The position numbers and the translations under genes are program-made. Shown here piece after piece: positions 15,734 through 25,053 of a stretch of DNA of 64,000 nt. Source of the DNA: Pseudomonas schmalbachii (GTDB lineage: Bacteria; Pseudomonadota; Gammaproteobacteria; Pseudomonadales; Pseudomonadaceae). How positions within the stretch are numbered: the first letter of the stretch is position 1; every line of letters begins with the position of its first letter. The notes below the pieces were generated by a model, which had not been told where the DNA came from, searched no databases, and was given only the letters and a program-made list of their open reading frames with translations. The DNA is taken from contig NZ_JAELYA010000001.1 of assembly GCF_017589465.1 (NCBI RefSeq), forward strand, positions 372,001 to 436,000. The letters run 5' to 3'.

Positions 15734-16846
15734 TCAGCGCACGAACGTCTGGCTGGTGGTGATCGCCATGTCGCCGCCCGGCAGCTTCAGGCCGCCGATG
15801 CGCTTCATGCTGTCGGCATCGAAGATCGCCACGTCGTTCAGGGTACCGGTCAGGTAGATCTTGTTGCCGGCCTTGTTGAACGAGATGCAGTAGTACGAGT
15901 GGTCGAGGTTGGCCGCCTCGATCAGTTTCTTCTCCTTGATGTCGTACTTGGCCAGGCGGTTGAGCACGCCGAACATGACGTTCGGGTCCTTCGGCGAGCG
16001 ACCGCCGCTGAAGTACACCTCGGTCACCGGGCCGAAATCCACGGTCTCGGTCTTTCCGGACGCCAGGTCGATGCTGAAGAAGCCGTACAGGTACTCGGCA
16101 GTCGCCAGGTCCTGCTTGTCGTCCTGGAATTTCGCCGTGGTGTAGAGCAGCGAGAAGTCGCGGCGGTAGGTCTGCTGGTTCCACACGTAGAGCACGTCCG
16201 GCGCGGCATACAGCGGGCGTTTCCAGTTGCGGCTGGGGATGATCACGTCGAACTTGCCGGTCTTCGGATCGACCTTGTAGATGTCCGGACCGGCCACGTA
16301 CAGGCTGCCGTCGTCGCCGCTCTGCATGATGGTCAGCTGTCGTGGCGCCGGGAAGGTGCGGATCGGCTTGGCGTTCATCCCGCCGTCGGCGGCATAGACC
16401 TGCAGGCGCGGCTGCTGCACTTCGTAGTGCTCGCTGAGGATCTGCGTCGGGTTGGCCACCGCGTAGATCTCCTTGCCATCGTGGCTGACGGTCATGGAGA
16501 ACAGCGCGCGGGCATTTTCCCCCGGCTTCTGCGCGATGGTGCCGTGGAACACCGGTTTGCAGTCGTCCAGCTGGATGCCATAGATGTCCGCGTAGTGATT
16601 GCTCAGCACGTAGACGATCCTGCGATCCGGCGACAGCTGGGTCATGCCCGGGCCGAAGGCGCCGGGAATGGTGCAGGTCTTGTAGATCTTGTCGGTCTGC
16701 ATGTCGATGACGTGCAGGTTGTTCGGGTAGTTGGTGGTGATCAGGTACTCATGGCCCGCTTCGAGCGCCTTGCCCTCGTCGGCCATGACGTTCAGCGAAC
16801 AGGCGGCGACCAGCGCGGCTACGCCGGCGAATGCTTTTCTGGACAT
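15734..16846 (-). CDS. qhpB: Quinohemoprotein amine dehydrogenase, beta subunit
   Basis: 370 residues with a signal peptide (MSRKAFAGVAALVAACSLNVMA), then a seven-bladed propeller-like sequence (HEYLITTNYPNNLHVIDMQTDKIYKTC; RRIVYVLSNHYADIYGI; LYVAGPDIYKVDPKTGKFDVI; VYFSGGRSPKDPNVMFG; GNKIYLTGTLNDVAIFDAD). It forms the periplasmic alpha-beta-gamma enzyme. The ATG at 16846 has a ribosome site (AGAGGAAAA). A second ATG at 16879, overlapping the gamma stop, would add 11 residues before the signal peptide. Last gene of the qhpADCB operon. Confidence 0.92.
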   Translation of the reverse strand: MSRKAFAGVAALVAACSLNVMADEGKALEAGHEYLITTNYPNNLHVIDMQTDKIYKTCTIPGAFGPGMTQLSPDRRIVYVLSNHYADIYGIQLDDCKPVFHGTIAQKPGENARALFSMTVSHDGKEIYAVANPTQILSEHYEVQQPRLQVYAADGGMNAKPIRTFPAPRQLTIMQSGDDGSLYVAGPDIYKVDPKTGKFDVIIPSRNWKRPLYAAPDVLYVWNQQTYRRDFSLLYTTAKFQDDKQDLATAEYLYGFFSIDLASGKTETVDFGPVTEVYFSGGRSPKDPNVMFGVLNRLAKYDIKEKKLIEAANLDHSYYCISFNKAGNKIYLTGTLNDVAIFDADSMKRIGGLKLPGGDMAITTSQTFVR

Positions 16847-16875
16847 GCAGGTTTTCCTCTTGTTCTTCTGTCCGC

Positions 16876-17199
16876 TCATTTGTCGTCCGGGAATACGGTG
16901 CCGAGATTGCGCCAGTTCTCCGCCGAGGCCTGGGCGTCCTTGTTCCAGTCCGGGTAGGTGCTCATCATGTCGGGCACCTGCGCCGGCCACCAGCAGGGGT
17001 CGGAACAGCCGTAGAGGTCGGCTTCCATCGGCTGGCAGAGCGAGGTCACGCCGCCGAACACGTCGACTTCCCAGCCCGGGTCGGTGGTCGCCGCGCAGCC
17101 CGCCACGGAGTTCATCGCCACCACTTCCTCGATACGGTCCTCGGCGGCGGCCTGTTCCAGAATCTGGGCTTTGTTGTTGATTGCCTTGAGATGTTTCAT
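16876..17199 (-). CDS. qhpC: Quinohemoprotein amine dehydrogenase, gamma subunit (CTQ carrier)
   Basis: 107-residue precursor of the catalytic subunit. Residues 1-28 are the leader removed during maturation; the mature part is 79 residues, the known size. With this offset of 28 every crosslink residue known from the P. putida enzyme is present: Cys35-Glu44, Cys55-Asp61 and Cys69-Asp77 (thioethers) and Cys65-Trp71 (cysteine tryptophylquinone). The protein moves to the periplasm after crosslinking and leader removal. Encoded between the radical SAM maturase and the beta subunit. Confidence 0.97.
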   Translation of the reverse strand: MKHLKAINNKAQILEQAAAEDRIEEVVAMNSVAGCAATTDPGWEVDVFGGVTSLCQPMEADLYGCSDPCWWPAQVPDMMSTYPDWNKDAQASAENWRNLGTVFPDDK

Positions 17200-17200
17200 G

Positions 17201-18631
17201 TCAGTGCGCCTTCCGCGGAGTGATATGGCGGTCGATGAATCCGGGGTTGCTGGTCATGATCCGGCTGTAGACCTCGATGCCGAAATCGACCCAGTCCCGC
17301 ATCAGTTCGCAGTAGTGATAGGTGGGGTGCGCCGGATCGCCGTAGCGCGCGTAGCTCTCGTGGTAGCAGCCGCCGGAGCAGAGATTGCGGATGCGGCAGG
17401 TATTGCAGCCGGTGTTGGTGCGATCCAGACGCTGCGAGAGGAAGTCGTTCAGTTCGGCCTGCTTCACGCCCTCATGCACGTTGCCAAAGGTCGGCAGCGA
17501 GGAGCCGGTGAAGCGGTGGCAGAGATTCAGCTCGCCCTTGTGATCGACCGCCAGCATCTTCAGCCCGGCGCCGCACGGTAGGGCCTTCTTGTGCCCTTCG
17601 TGGATGTCGGTGATCAGCTGGTGCAGGTTGGAGAAGCCGATATTGCGGCCTTCCAGCGCTTCCTTCAGATAGAGGCGACCGAGCGCCTTCATGTTGGCGA
17701 AGACTTCCACCAGCTCTTCACCCGTCAGGTTGAAAGCATCCATGTCGCCCGAGGTGACCGGGGCGAATCCGACTTCGGCGAAGCCCAGCTCGTTGAACAG
17801 GTGGTTCCAGATCGTCTCGATATCGGTGATGCCACGGGTCAGGGTGACCCGCGCGCCGACCGGCCGGCTGTTGTAGCGCGACAGCAGCATGTCGGCCTTG
17901 CGCCGCACCACGTCGTAGGTGCCCTGCCCGCCCACGGTGATGCGATTGCGGTCGTGCACGGTCTTCGGTCCGTCGATGCTGACGGAGAGGCCGAAGCGAT
18001 GCTTGTTGAGGTAGTCGACGATTTCCTCGGTGAGCAGCGTGGCGTTGGTGGTCATGACGAACTCCACCTGCTTGCCGGCTTCGCCGAAACGGCGCTCGCA
18101 GTAATCCACCATGTGCTCGATCAGCGGGCGGTTGGACAGCGGTTCTCCGCCGAAGAACACCACGGTGTAACGGCTCTCGTCCGGTGACTCCTTGAGCAGC
18201 ATTTCCACCGACGCCTCGGCGGTCTCGGCACCCATCTTCTTGCCGGCGGACGGCTTGTCCAGGTCTTCCTTGTAGCAATAGGTGCAGCTCAGGTTGCAGC
18301 CGGTATTGACGTTCAGCACCACGGTGTTCAGCGCGGTGCGGTCGACCTTCTTGATGCCGATCTCAGGTGTCAGCGGCGAGCCGTCGCTGACCAGTTCCAG
18401 TGCAATCAGCTCGCGCAGGGTTTCGTCGATTTCATTTTCGGCAAAGCGATTACCCAGACGCTCGGTCAGCTCGTCTACCGAACAGGCGTGCCCACGCAGG
18501 GCATCGATGATCCCGCCGGTCAGCTCGTCGCTGGCGAACAGCGAGCTGCTGGGGATGTGGAACAACAGGCGGTCGGCGTCGACCTGCACTTCATGCAGGT
18601 TGCGTTCGACCAGATTCAGAATGGCGCCCAT
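17201..18631 (-). CDS. qhpD: Radical SAM/SPASM maturase of the gamma subunit
   Basis: 476 residues. The radical SAM cluster motif is CNLSCTYC (Cys112, Cys116, Cys119). The C-terminal SPASM region has LPCGAGLKM and [18 protein letters not shown]. The family member QhpD forms the three Cys-to-Asp/Glu thioether bridges in QhpC. The ATG at 18631 has a clear ribosome site (GGGAGGT); the frame continues upstream to 18670. One base separates its stop codon from the qhpC start, so maturase and substrate are co-translated. Confidence 0.95.
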   Translation of the reverse strand: MGAILNLVERNLHEVQVDADRLLFHIPSSSLFASDELTGGIIDALRGHACSVDELTERLGNRFAENEIDETLRELIALELVSDGSPLTPEIGIKKVDRTALNTVVLNVNTGCNLSCTYCYKEDLDKPSAGKKMGAETAEASVEMLLKESPDESRYTVVFFGGEPLSNRPLIEHMVDYCERRFGEAGKQVEFVMTTNATLLTEEIVDYLNKHRFGLSVSIDGPKTVHDRNRITVGGQGTYDVVRRKADMLLSRYNSRPVGARVTLTRGITDIETIWNHLFNELGFAEVGFAPVTSGDMDAFNLTGEELVEVFANMKALGRLYLKEALEGRNIGFSNLHQLITDIHEGHKKALPCGAGLKMLAVDHKGELNLCHRFTGSSLPTFGNVHEGVKQAELNDFLSQRLDRTNTGCNTCRIRNLCSGGCYHESYARYGDPAHPTYHYCELMRDWVDFGIEVYSRIMTSNPGFIDRHITPRKAH

Positions 18632-18703
18632 GGCGACCTCCCGTGAACTCTTGTGATTCACCCGCCGCACGCGACGGGCACTCAGGTTCTGTCCAATCCC
18701 GTC

Positions 18704-20272
18704 TTACGGGATCGGCGGGTTGTTCCAGCGTTGCACGGTGACGATCATGTGGCCCTCGCCTTTCAGCGACTTGCCGCCCTCGTCCACCGCGGCGATCACC
18801 TTCAGGTTGCCGGCGTTGTTGGTCATCATCTTGCGCGCCGGATTCGGGCCGGCATCGCCCGGCAGGAACACGCCAGTGGCGGCATCCATCACGCCGGCGT
18901 ACTTGACGTCCTCGTCCTCTTTCGCGCGCTCGTCGAACGGCTCGACCGACCATTTCGCCGGGAACACGCCGATGCGGTATGGCTGGCCATCGGCGCCCTT
19001 GCCCCAGGCTTCGGCATCGAAGCGGCCCTGCACCTTCGGCGTCGAACCGCCGCCACCGCCGATACGGGCGATGGAGAACTCCGGCACCACCTTCACTTCG
19101 GCGATGTCGCTGTACACGGCGAGCGAGCCGCCCTTGACCGCGCCGACACTCACTTCGTGCAGGCCCGCCGCGGCATCGGCGCCGGCCTTGACCTTGACGG
19201 TCACGCGCTCGGGCGTCTGCGAAACCACCGAAACCACCTCGATGCCCTTGCCGAACGCCGGCTTGCCGGAAAGATCGCTGCCGACGATGCTGACTTCGGC
19301 TTCCTCGCCAGCCTTCAGGTAGCCCGGCTGCACAGCCAGCACGCGGGCGGTACCCTTCTGTGCGGCGACGAAGTCGAGGCCACGCTCGTCATGGGCCTTC
19401 TCGAACATGCGGCCCTGCAGGGCGCCCTTGCTGGCGGCGAACACCTGGCGCATGGCCACGCCATCGATGCTGACGTTGCCGCGCCATTCATAGCCGCTGT
19501 AGAGCACCGCGCTGCCCTCGCCGTTGAACGGGCTGCCGTCGGCATACTTGCCCTTCACCGTTACCTTGAACTTGTCGCCGCCGCTGCTGGCGACTTCCAT
19601 GGTCCCGGCCACTTCGCCCTTGCCCGGCATATGGCCGGCGAAGCTCCACTGGCCGGCCAGCGATTCGGCCTTGGGCATGGATTTCTGCCAGTCGCTCCAG
19701 GCCTTGCTGTCGAACGGATAACGCTTGGCCAGCTCGGGCACCATTTCCTTCTTCGCCAGCTCGAACCAGTCGCGGTCGCGGGACAGCGCCTGGTATTCGA
19801 GGGACGGCCAGCGGCCGAGGTGGAAGTGCACGAGCTTCTCCCACTCCGCCGCCGGGCGGCGCTGCAGGGCGATGCGCGCGCCGGAGTGACAGCGGGCGCA
19901 CATCTGCTCGAAGTTGGTATCGAATTCCTCGACGGTATTCAGGCGGCGCTCCAGGGCGTAACGCACGCCATCGGTTTCGCTCGGCGCCAGGCCCTGTCTG
20001 TCGGCGAGGAACTTGACCAGGTCGCGGCGTTCCTCGTCGGTGACTTTCACGCCGTACATGACCTGCATGCGCGCGATGCTCATCAGCCAGCCTTCCGGCG
20101 TCTTGCGCTGGTGGCTGATGCGGCTCAGGGAGTTGTTGCCTTCAGGCGTGTGGCACGCCATGCACTTGGCGTTGAGGATGGCCTGGCCATCCTCCGCAAG
20201 CACCGGTTGCCAGGCTGCGCCAGCCATCACGGCCAGGGTCCCGGCACCCAGGTAATGCCGAAGTCGAGTCAT
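18704..20272 (-). CDS. qhpA: Quinohemoprotein amine dehydrogenase, alpha subunit (dihaem c)
   Basis: 522 residues. A signal peptide (LRHYLGAGTLAVMAGAAWQPVLA) is followed by a dihaem cytochrome c domain with two CxxCH sites (CMACH near residue 38; CARCH near 124) and then beta-domains. In the family it passes electrons from CTQ in the gamma subunit to periplasmic acceptors such as azurin or cytochrome c. The ATG at 20272 is assumed; a TTG at 20278 has the better-spaced ribosome site (GGAGG, 7 bases) and would add two residues. First gene of qhpADCB. A sigma-54 promoter and an activator-like site lie upstream. Confidence 0.94.
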   Translation of the reverse strand: MTRLRHYLGAGTLAVMAGAAWQPVLAEDGQAILNAKCMACHTPEGNNSLSRISHQRKTPEGWLMSIARMQVMYGVKVTDEERRDLVKFLADRQGLAPSETDGVRYALERRLNTVEEFDTNFEQMCARCHSGARIALQRRPAAEWEKLVHFHLGRWPSLEYQALSRDRDWFELAKKEMVPELAKRYPFDSKAWSDWQKSMPKAESLAGQWSFAGHMPGKGEVAGTMEVASSGGDKFKVTVKGKYADGSPFNGEGSAVLYSGYEWRGNVSIDGVAMRQVFAASKGALQGRMFEKAHDERGLDFVAAQKGTARVLAVQPGYLKAGEEAEVSIVGSDLSGKPAFGKGIEVVSVVSQTPERVTVKVKAGADAAAGLHEVSVGAVKGGSLAVYSDIAEVKVVPEFSIARIGGGGGSTPKVQGRFDAEAWGKGADGQPYRIGVFPAKWSVEPFDERAKEDEDVKYAGVMDAATGVFLPGDAGPNPARKMMTNNAGNLKVIAAVDEGGKSLKGEGHMIVTVQRWNNPPIP

Positions 20273-20352
20273 CTTCAAGGTCAGGCCTCCACGTTATTGT
20301 TTTTGTTGTCCGCGCCCGTCGACGGGCAAGGAGCACATCCACTCAAGGTTTA

Positions 20353-20367
20353 GCAGGTTGCGTGCCA
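20353..20367 (-). promoter_or_regulatory. Sigma-54 promoter of the qhp operon
   Basis: On the minus strand TGGCAC-GCAAC-CTGC matches the -24/-12 consensus (GG and GC ten bases apart), 75-90 bases before qhpA. Its activator-like element lies 79 bases further upstream. Confidence 0.82.
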
Positions 20368-20445
20368 CACCGTTCGAAACCCTCTTCCGGCGCCGCTTGC
20401 GCCAGCTTTGCAGGGTTCCGCGGCGACGCCGGGGCAGCCTCCCGG

Positions 20446-20481
20446 CGTCTAATTTCGCGATAGCTGTCTAACTCTGAGACA
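20446..20481 (-). promoter_or_regulatory. Upstream activator element A (qhp operon)
   Basis: In the gene direction it reads TGTCTCAG, 8 bases, then GCTATCGCGAAATTAGACG. It shares the TGTCTCAG box and the GCTRTCGC core with elements at 22831-22866 and 24951-24978. This copy has the weakest right half. It overlaps the 3' end of the CcmF-like gene. Confidence 0.72.
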
Positions 20482-22678
20482 GGCCGTGAGAAACGCTCTG
20501 TTCCCTGCCCTTCGCGGCGGCCACGCCCGGCAGCAGGAGCATGCCGCCCAGCATCGCCAGCAGGCCGACCCAGACGAACGAAACGAAGGGGAAGCGCCGC
20601 ACCACCACCACGCTCTGGATGTCGCTGGCCGCCTGGTCCACCTTGCCGCCATTCGCCATCAGGCGTGGCGACGCCGGCACCCAGACCTGCAGGTCCTGCG
20701 CCCAGCCACGGACGATGAAGGGATGCAGCACGTAGCCGCGATCCGATTCGTAACGAGCGTAGTGGTAGTCGAGGATTTCGCAGAGCTGGCGCACCGGTCC
20801 CTGATAGGCCGGCGGATGGCCGCGGCTGTCCTGGAACAGCGCGTGACCGGCGATGACCTTGCCGCCTTCGCGCAATTCCACCCGGGCGACCGCCTTGTAG
20901 CCGGAGAAGTTCTCGTGGGTGCTGTCGGGCAGGACGCGCACCTGCATTCCATCGGCGACGCGATGCCACTGCTCCGGGCTGGTCGACGGTTCGATATTGA
21001 TCGGCATGTAGGAATTCAGCGCCGTGGAGGCCAGCCCACCGACCAGCGCGACGACGGCGCCGCCATGGATCAGGGCCAGTCCTCCCGTATAGCGCAGCAG
21101 GCCCATCCGCCGGCTTTGCCAGAGGCTCACCCCGCCCCAGACCAGGCACGCGCCCATCAGGAAAGCACCGCCAAGCAGGGCGCCATCCAGCCAGGGCAGG
21201 ATCGCCACCACGCTCTGCGAGAGCATGCCCTCCCCCGTATAGCCAGCGGTCAGCCAGCCGCCATGCCACACCGTGAACGCCACGACCAGCGTCATCGCGA
21301 AAGTCGCCACAGCCGCCACCCGGGACGATGCGCAGCGGCGCAGGAAGGCATAGCCGCCGACCAGCCCCAGCACCCCGAGGAACGGCGCCAGCCAGCGGCC
21401 GAGGGCGTAGCCATCCACGTCCCACTGGTCGAAGGCGCGGCGGATCGCCACGACTTCCTCGGCGCCGGCCCAGGCCAGCAGCGTTTCGAGGAAGGGCTTG
21501 GCTTCGGAGGGTTTCTCCACGCCCAGCCACTCGTGGATGTGGGCCTGGACAAGCGCGCCAATCGCCAGCAGCGCGGCGCCGGCGAACAGGTAGATTGCCA
21601 GGTCGAGCGTCCACTCGGCAGCGGATCGGCGCCGCTGTCCAGTGGACGTACGGGCTGACAGCCGTCGACCGGCATGCCAGAGCGTCAGCCCGATCAGCAC
21701 TGCAGCCAGCGCCAGGTGGCTCATCCAGGACGTGGTGCCGATGTAGCGGTGGGAGCTGGCCAGCACCTCGCTGCGCGTCACCGACATGGCCACGCAGGCG
21801 AAGGCCGCGGCCAGCAGGCTGAGCACCGGGAGCAGCCGCCGGTTGGTGCCGCTCGGGCGCCAGCGCTTGGCGCCATGCAGCACCGCCCCGAGCAGCGCCC
21901 AGACCACGAAGGCGGCGGTCTGCACGGGGTCCCAGTGCCAGAGCTGGCCGAAGGTGAAGTCTTCCATCGCCCAGGCCATGCCGGCGCCGATGCCGGCGGT
22001 CAGCACCAGCCAGGCGCGTCGGCTGTAACGCAGGGCGACCGGGCCGTACAGCGAACCGCCGTCGTCCAGCGCAGCGATGGCCGCGCCGGCGGGCGCCAGG
22101 GCCCAGGCGTAGGCGGCCAGCACCAGCGGCGCATGGAAGGCCATCCAGAAGGTCTGCAGATGGGCGTTCATGCCCTGGCTGGGCTGGGCCGCCAGCCAGT
22201 CCGCCGGGGTCGCGGAGAACGGGCCGAGCCACGCCGCGGTGGCCACGTACCACGCGGCGATCAGCGCGCTGCCGCGCCCGGCCCAGCCCGGCAGGGTCGC
22301 ACTGCCAAGGGCGATGCTCATGCAGAAGGTCGCCAGCAGCAGCATCGTGCCCTCGTCCCCGCCCCACAGATTGGACATCTTCAGATAGGCGGGCAACGCG
22401 GAGCTGCTGTAGAGCCAGGCGTAACGCAGCTGGAAATGATCGGCGAGCAGATGCAGGGCCAGCGCCAGGCAGGCGCCATACAGCGCGCCCAGGGCAATCG
22501 GCCAGGACAGCGGGCGCAGATCCGGGCGAATCGCCCCGAGGACGATCACGGCGGAGACGGCCCAGAGCAGGCTGTTGCCCATCTGCGACAGGAACCACAA
22601 CAGCGCGCATACGACTAAAGTCGTAGACGCCACCCGCATCGTGGCCGACGCGGTATCGGGATTTTGCTTCCTCTTCAA
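20468..22678 (-). CDS. CcmF-like cytochrome c assembly protein
   Basis: 736 residues with about 14-15 membrane helices. It has the CcmF features: an N-terminal WGGDEGTMLLL (105-114) and the haem-handling motif LWHWDPVQTAAF (246-257), matching the WWD motif of haem lyases, plus a large periplasmic domain near the C-terminus (about residues 540-690). CcmF ligates haem to CxxCH apoproteins. Here it is not in a ccm operon but just upstream of the dihaem alpha subunit, with its own promoter elements. A dedicated role in haem attachment to QhpA is likely but inferred. Confidence 0.85.
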   Translation of the reverse strand: MKRKQNPDTASATMRVASTTLVVCALLWFLSQMGNSLLWAVSAVIVLGAIRPDLRPLSWPIALGALYGACLALALHLLADHFQLRYAWLYSSSALPAYLKMSNLWGGDEGTMLLLATFCMSIALGSATLPGWAGRGSALIAAWYVATAAWLGPFSATPADWLAAQPSQGMNAHLQTFWMAFHAPLVLAAYAWALAPAGAAIAALDDGGSLYGPVALRYSRRAWLVLTAGIGAGMAWAMEDFTFGQLWHWDPVQTAAFVVWALLGAVLHGAKRWRPSGTNRRLLPVLSLLAAAFACVAMSVTRSEVLASSHRYIGTTSWMSHLALAAVLIGLTLWHAGRRLSARTSTGQRRRSAAEWTLDLAIYLFAGAALLAIGALVQAHIHEWLGVEKPSEAKPFLETLLAWAGAEEVVAIRRAFDQWDVDGYALGRWLAPFLGVLGLVGGYAFLRRCASSRVAAVATFAMTLVVAFTVWHGGWLTAGYTGEGMLSQSVVAILPWLDGALLGGAFLMGACLVWGGVSLWQSRRMGLLRYTGGLALIHGGAVVALVGGLASTALNSYMPINIEPSTSPEQWHRVADGMQVRVLPDSTHENFSGYKAVARVELREGGKVIAGHALFQDSRGHPPAYQGPVRQLCEILDYHYARYESDRGYVLHPFIVRGWAQDLQVWVPASPRLMANGGKVDQAASDIQSVVVVRRFPFVSFVWVGLLAMLGGMLLLPGVAAAKGREQSVSHGLSQS

Positions 22679-22749
22679 ATCAGGCCTCCTTGGAATCGCT
22701 CCCCGCGCTCCGTTACGTGACGCAGCGGCAGTAAAGCTTCCAGGCCCTT

Positions 22750-22764
22750 ACATGTTGTGTGCCA
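22750..22764 (-). promoter_or_regulatory. Degenerate sigma-54 promoter of the ccmF-like gene
   Basis: TGGCAC-ACAAC-ATGT on the minus strand: perfect -24, and -12 with GT in place of GC. It lies 67 bases from activator element B and 71 bases from the start codon, spacing like that of the qhp promoter. Confidence 0.6.
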
Positions 22765-22830
22765 TGACAGAAAAGGTCTTTTTCTACAGACCTTTAGGCG
22801 AATCCGCCGGAACTTCGCAGCCCGCCCGCG

Positions 22831-22866
22831 CGTCGCATTTCGCGACAGCCACGACAGTCTGAGACA
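22831..22866 (-). promoter_or_regulatory. Upstream activator element B (ccmF-like gene)
   Basis: TGTCTCAG, 8 bases, then GCTGTCGCGAAATGCGACG in the gene direction. The right part is an inverted repeat TGTCGC-N5-GCGACG. It may also act on the divergent transporter gene 320 bases away. Confidence 0.78.
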
Positions 22867-23183
22867 TCCCGGACTTCCCACCCGGCGGCATATCGGGCAA
22901 TCCACCCGAACGCCACCAGATCCATCGCGATAACGACACGTACGCCTCCGTTGTCCACGGTACAGGCGCAACTCCGGGTGGATAACCGAAAAAGGGTGAT
23001 TATTCTTCCTTTAGCCTTGGTCAGGCCTGACTGCAATTCAACCCAGGAGGTTTTCGAGCAGCCCGGCCTGGTTTCGTGCTCCCCGCAATCTGCAATCCGT
23101 AATCCGACAGACACCCGACCCACAGCCTGAGTGCGGTAACGGTGGTACTCCGGCCAAGCAAAATAACAAGACGGAGAAGAGAA

Positions 23184-24860
23184 ATGGCGGAACTCGACAG
23201 CGTGAACGAGGGCACAGCCCCCAACCGCGGGATAACGAAGGAAGAGCGCAAGGTGATCTTCGCCTCCTCCCTCGGAACCGTATTCGAATGGTATGACTTC
23301 TATCTCTACGGCTCGCTCGCCGCGATCATCGCGAAGCACTTCTTCGCCGGCGTGAACGAGACCACCTCCTTCATCTTCGCCCTGCTCGCCTTCGCCGCCG
23401 GCTTCGCCGTACGGCCGTTCGGCGCCATCGTGTTCGGCCGGCTCGGCGACATGATCGGGCGCAAGCACACCTTCCTGATCACCATCGTGATCATGGGTGT
23501 ATCGACGGCGGTGGTCGGCCTCTTGCCCGGCTACGCGACCATCGGCGTGGCCGCGCCGATCATCCTGATCACCCTGCGCCTGCTGCAGGGCCTGGCGCTC
23601 GGCGGCGAGTACGGCGGCGCGGCGACCTATGTCGCGGAACACGCACCCAAGGGCAAACGCGGCTTCTTCACTTCCTGGATCCAGACCACAGCGACCCTCG
23701 GCCTGTTCATGTCGCTGCTGGTGATCCTGGCCTGCCGCTCGCTGCTCGGCGCCGAGGCATTCGAAGCCTGGGGCTGGCGAATTCCCTTCCTGCTCTCGGT
23801 GATCCTGCTGATCGTCTCGGTGTACATCCGCCTGCAACTCAACGAGTCGCCGGTGTTCCTGCGCATCAAGGCCGAGGGCAAGGCCTCCAAGGCGCCGCTG
23901 ACCGAGTCGTTCGCGCGCTGGGATAACCTCAAGGTGGTCATCATGTCGCTGCTCGGCGGCACGGCCGGCCAGGCGGTGGTCTGGTACACCGGGCAGTTCT
24001 ACGCGCTGTTCTTCCTGCTGCAGATGCTGAAGATCGATCCGCAGACGGCCAACCTGCTGATCGCCGGTTCGCTGCTGCTCGGCACGCCGTTCTTCATCTT
24101 CTTCGGCAGCCTGTCGGACCGCATCGGCCGCAAGAAGATCATCATGGCCGGCTGCATTCTCGCGGCGCTGACCTACTTCCCGATCTTCAAGGGGCTGACC
24201 GAGTTCGGTAACCCGGACGTGTTCGCCGCCCAGGAGAAGAACCCGGTCACCGTGGTCGCCGATCCGGCCCGCTGCGCGTTCCAGTTCGACCCGGTCGGCA
24301 AGGCCAAATTCACCAGTTCCTGCGACATCGCCAAGAGCCTGCTGGCGAAGAAGGCGATCCCCTACGAGAACGAAGCCGCGGCACCGGGTGAAGTGGCCCG
24401 GATCAGGATCGGCGACAAGGTGATTTCGGGCTTCGAAGGCACCGGCATGGCGGCAGCGGACTTCAAGGCCAGTTCCGAGGCCTTCACCGCGGAACTCGGC
24501 ACCGCCCTGAAGGACGCCGGCTACCCCGAGAAGGCCGATCCCGCCAAGACCAACTACATCGCCGTGCTGTTGCTGCTGACGATCCTGGTGATCTACGTGA
24601 CCATGGTCTACGGCCCCATCGCCGCCTGGCTGGTCGAGCTGTTCCCGGCGCGCATCCGCTACACCTCGATGTCGCTGCCCTACCACATCGGCAACGGCTG
24701 GTTCGGCGGCTTCCTGCCCACCGTGTCGTTCGCCATGGTGGCGGCCACCGGCAACATCTATTACGGCCTGTGGTACCCCATCGCGATTGCGGTGATGACG
24801 GCGATCCTCGGCACGCTGTTCCTGCCGGAAACCAAGGACCGCGAAATCCACCACGCATAA
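23184..24860 (+). CDS. MHS-family major facilitator transporter
   Basis: 558-residue inner-membrane transporter. It has the metabolite:H+ symporter signature GTVFEWYDFYLYG at the start, GRLGDMIGRKHTF after helix 2, and RLLQGLALGGEYGGAATYVAEH. Between helices 8-9 and the end there is an insert of about 115 residues (about 340-455) with two cysteines, probably periplasmic. The ATG at 23184 follows GGAGAAG. Located between the amine dehydrogenase genes and the aldehyde dehydrogenase, so uptake of an amine or its acid product is plausible; the substrate is not visible from sequence. Confidence 0.85.
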   Translation: MAELDSVNEGTAPNRGITKEERKVIFASSLGTVFEWYDFYLYGSLAAIIAKHFFAGVNETTSFIFALLAFAAGFAVRPFGAIVFGRLGDMIGRKHTFLITIVIMGVSTAVVGLLPGYATIGVAAPIILITLRLLQGLALGGEYGGAATYVAEHAPKGKRGFFTSWIQTTATLGLFMSLLVILACRSLLGAEAFEAWGWRIPFLLSVILLIVSVYIRLQLNESPVFLRIKAEGKASKAPLTESFARWDNLKVVIMSLLGGTAGQAVVWYTGQFYALFFLLQMLKIDPQTANLLIAGSLLLGTPFFIFFGSLSDRIGRKKIIMAGCILAALTYFPIFKGLTEFGNPDVFAAQEKNPVTVVADPARCAFQFDPVGKAKFTSSCDIAKSLLAKKAIPYENEAAAPGEVARIRIGDKVISGFEGTGMAAADFKASSEAFTAELGTALKDAGYPEKADPAKTNYIAVLLLLTILVIYVTMVYGPIAAWLVELFPARIRYTSMSLPYHIGNGWFGGFLPTVSFAMVAATGNIYYGLWYPIAIAVMTAILGTLFLPETKDREIHHA

Positions 24861-24882
24861 GCGCCGGACCGCGCTCCACAGG

Positions 24883-24914
24883 ACAGCCCGACTCGCTCGG
24901 GCTGTTCCTTTTTC
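24883..24914 (+). terminator. Terminator after the MHS transporter
   Basis: Nine-bp stem ACAGCCCGA / TCGGGCTGT with a 5-base loop, followed by TCCTTTTT. A standard Rho-independent terminator. Confidence 0.88.
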
Positions 24915-24950
24915 AGGGGGCTATCTGTCGTCGCTGCGGCCGGCCGCGGC

Positions 24951-24978
24951 TGTCTCAGGGCTGTCGCAATGTGCGACA
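24951..24978 (+). promoter_or_regulatory. Upstream activator element C (aldehyde dehydrogenase)
   Basis: TGTCTCAG, then GGCTGTCGCAATGTGCGACA. The right part is a perfect inverted repeat CTGTCGCA-ATG-TGCGACAG (24961-24979). It is 75 bases upstream of a sigma-54 promoter. Confidence 0.8.
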
Positions 24979-25053
24979 GGCAGCGCCGAAACCTCCCCGG
25001 CGAACCTCTAACGAATCCAGATAAATCAATGAGTTGAACTGAAAGACCGGGTT

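Larger units (their letters stand above)
22679..23183. other. Divergent regulatory region between ccmF-like gene and transporter
   Basis: No gene found in these 505 bases. It holds the sigma-54-like site (22750-22764) and activator element B (22831-22866) of the minus-strand gene, and the unassigned promoter of the transporter at 23184. The stretch 22980-23180 has lower GC than its surroundings. Confidence 0.6.

Noticed and set aside
22980-23183. Sigma-54 promoter for the MHS transporter
   Set aside because: I looked for GG-N10-GC in this stretch and found none with a TGGCAC-like -24 element.
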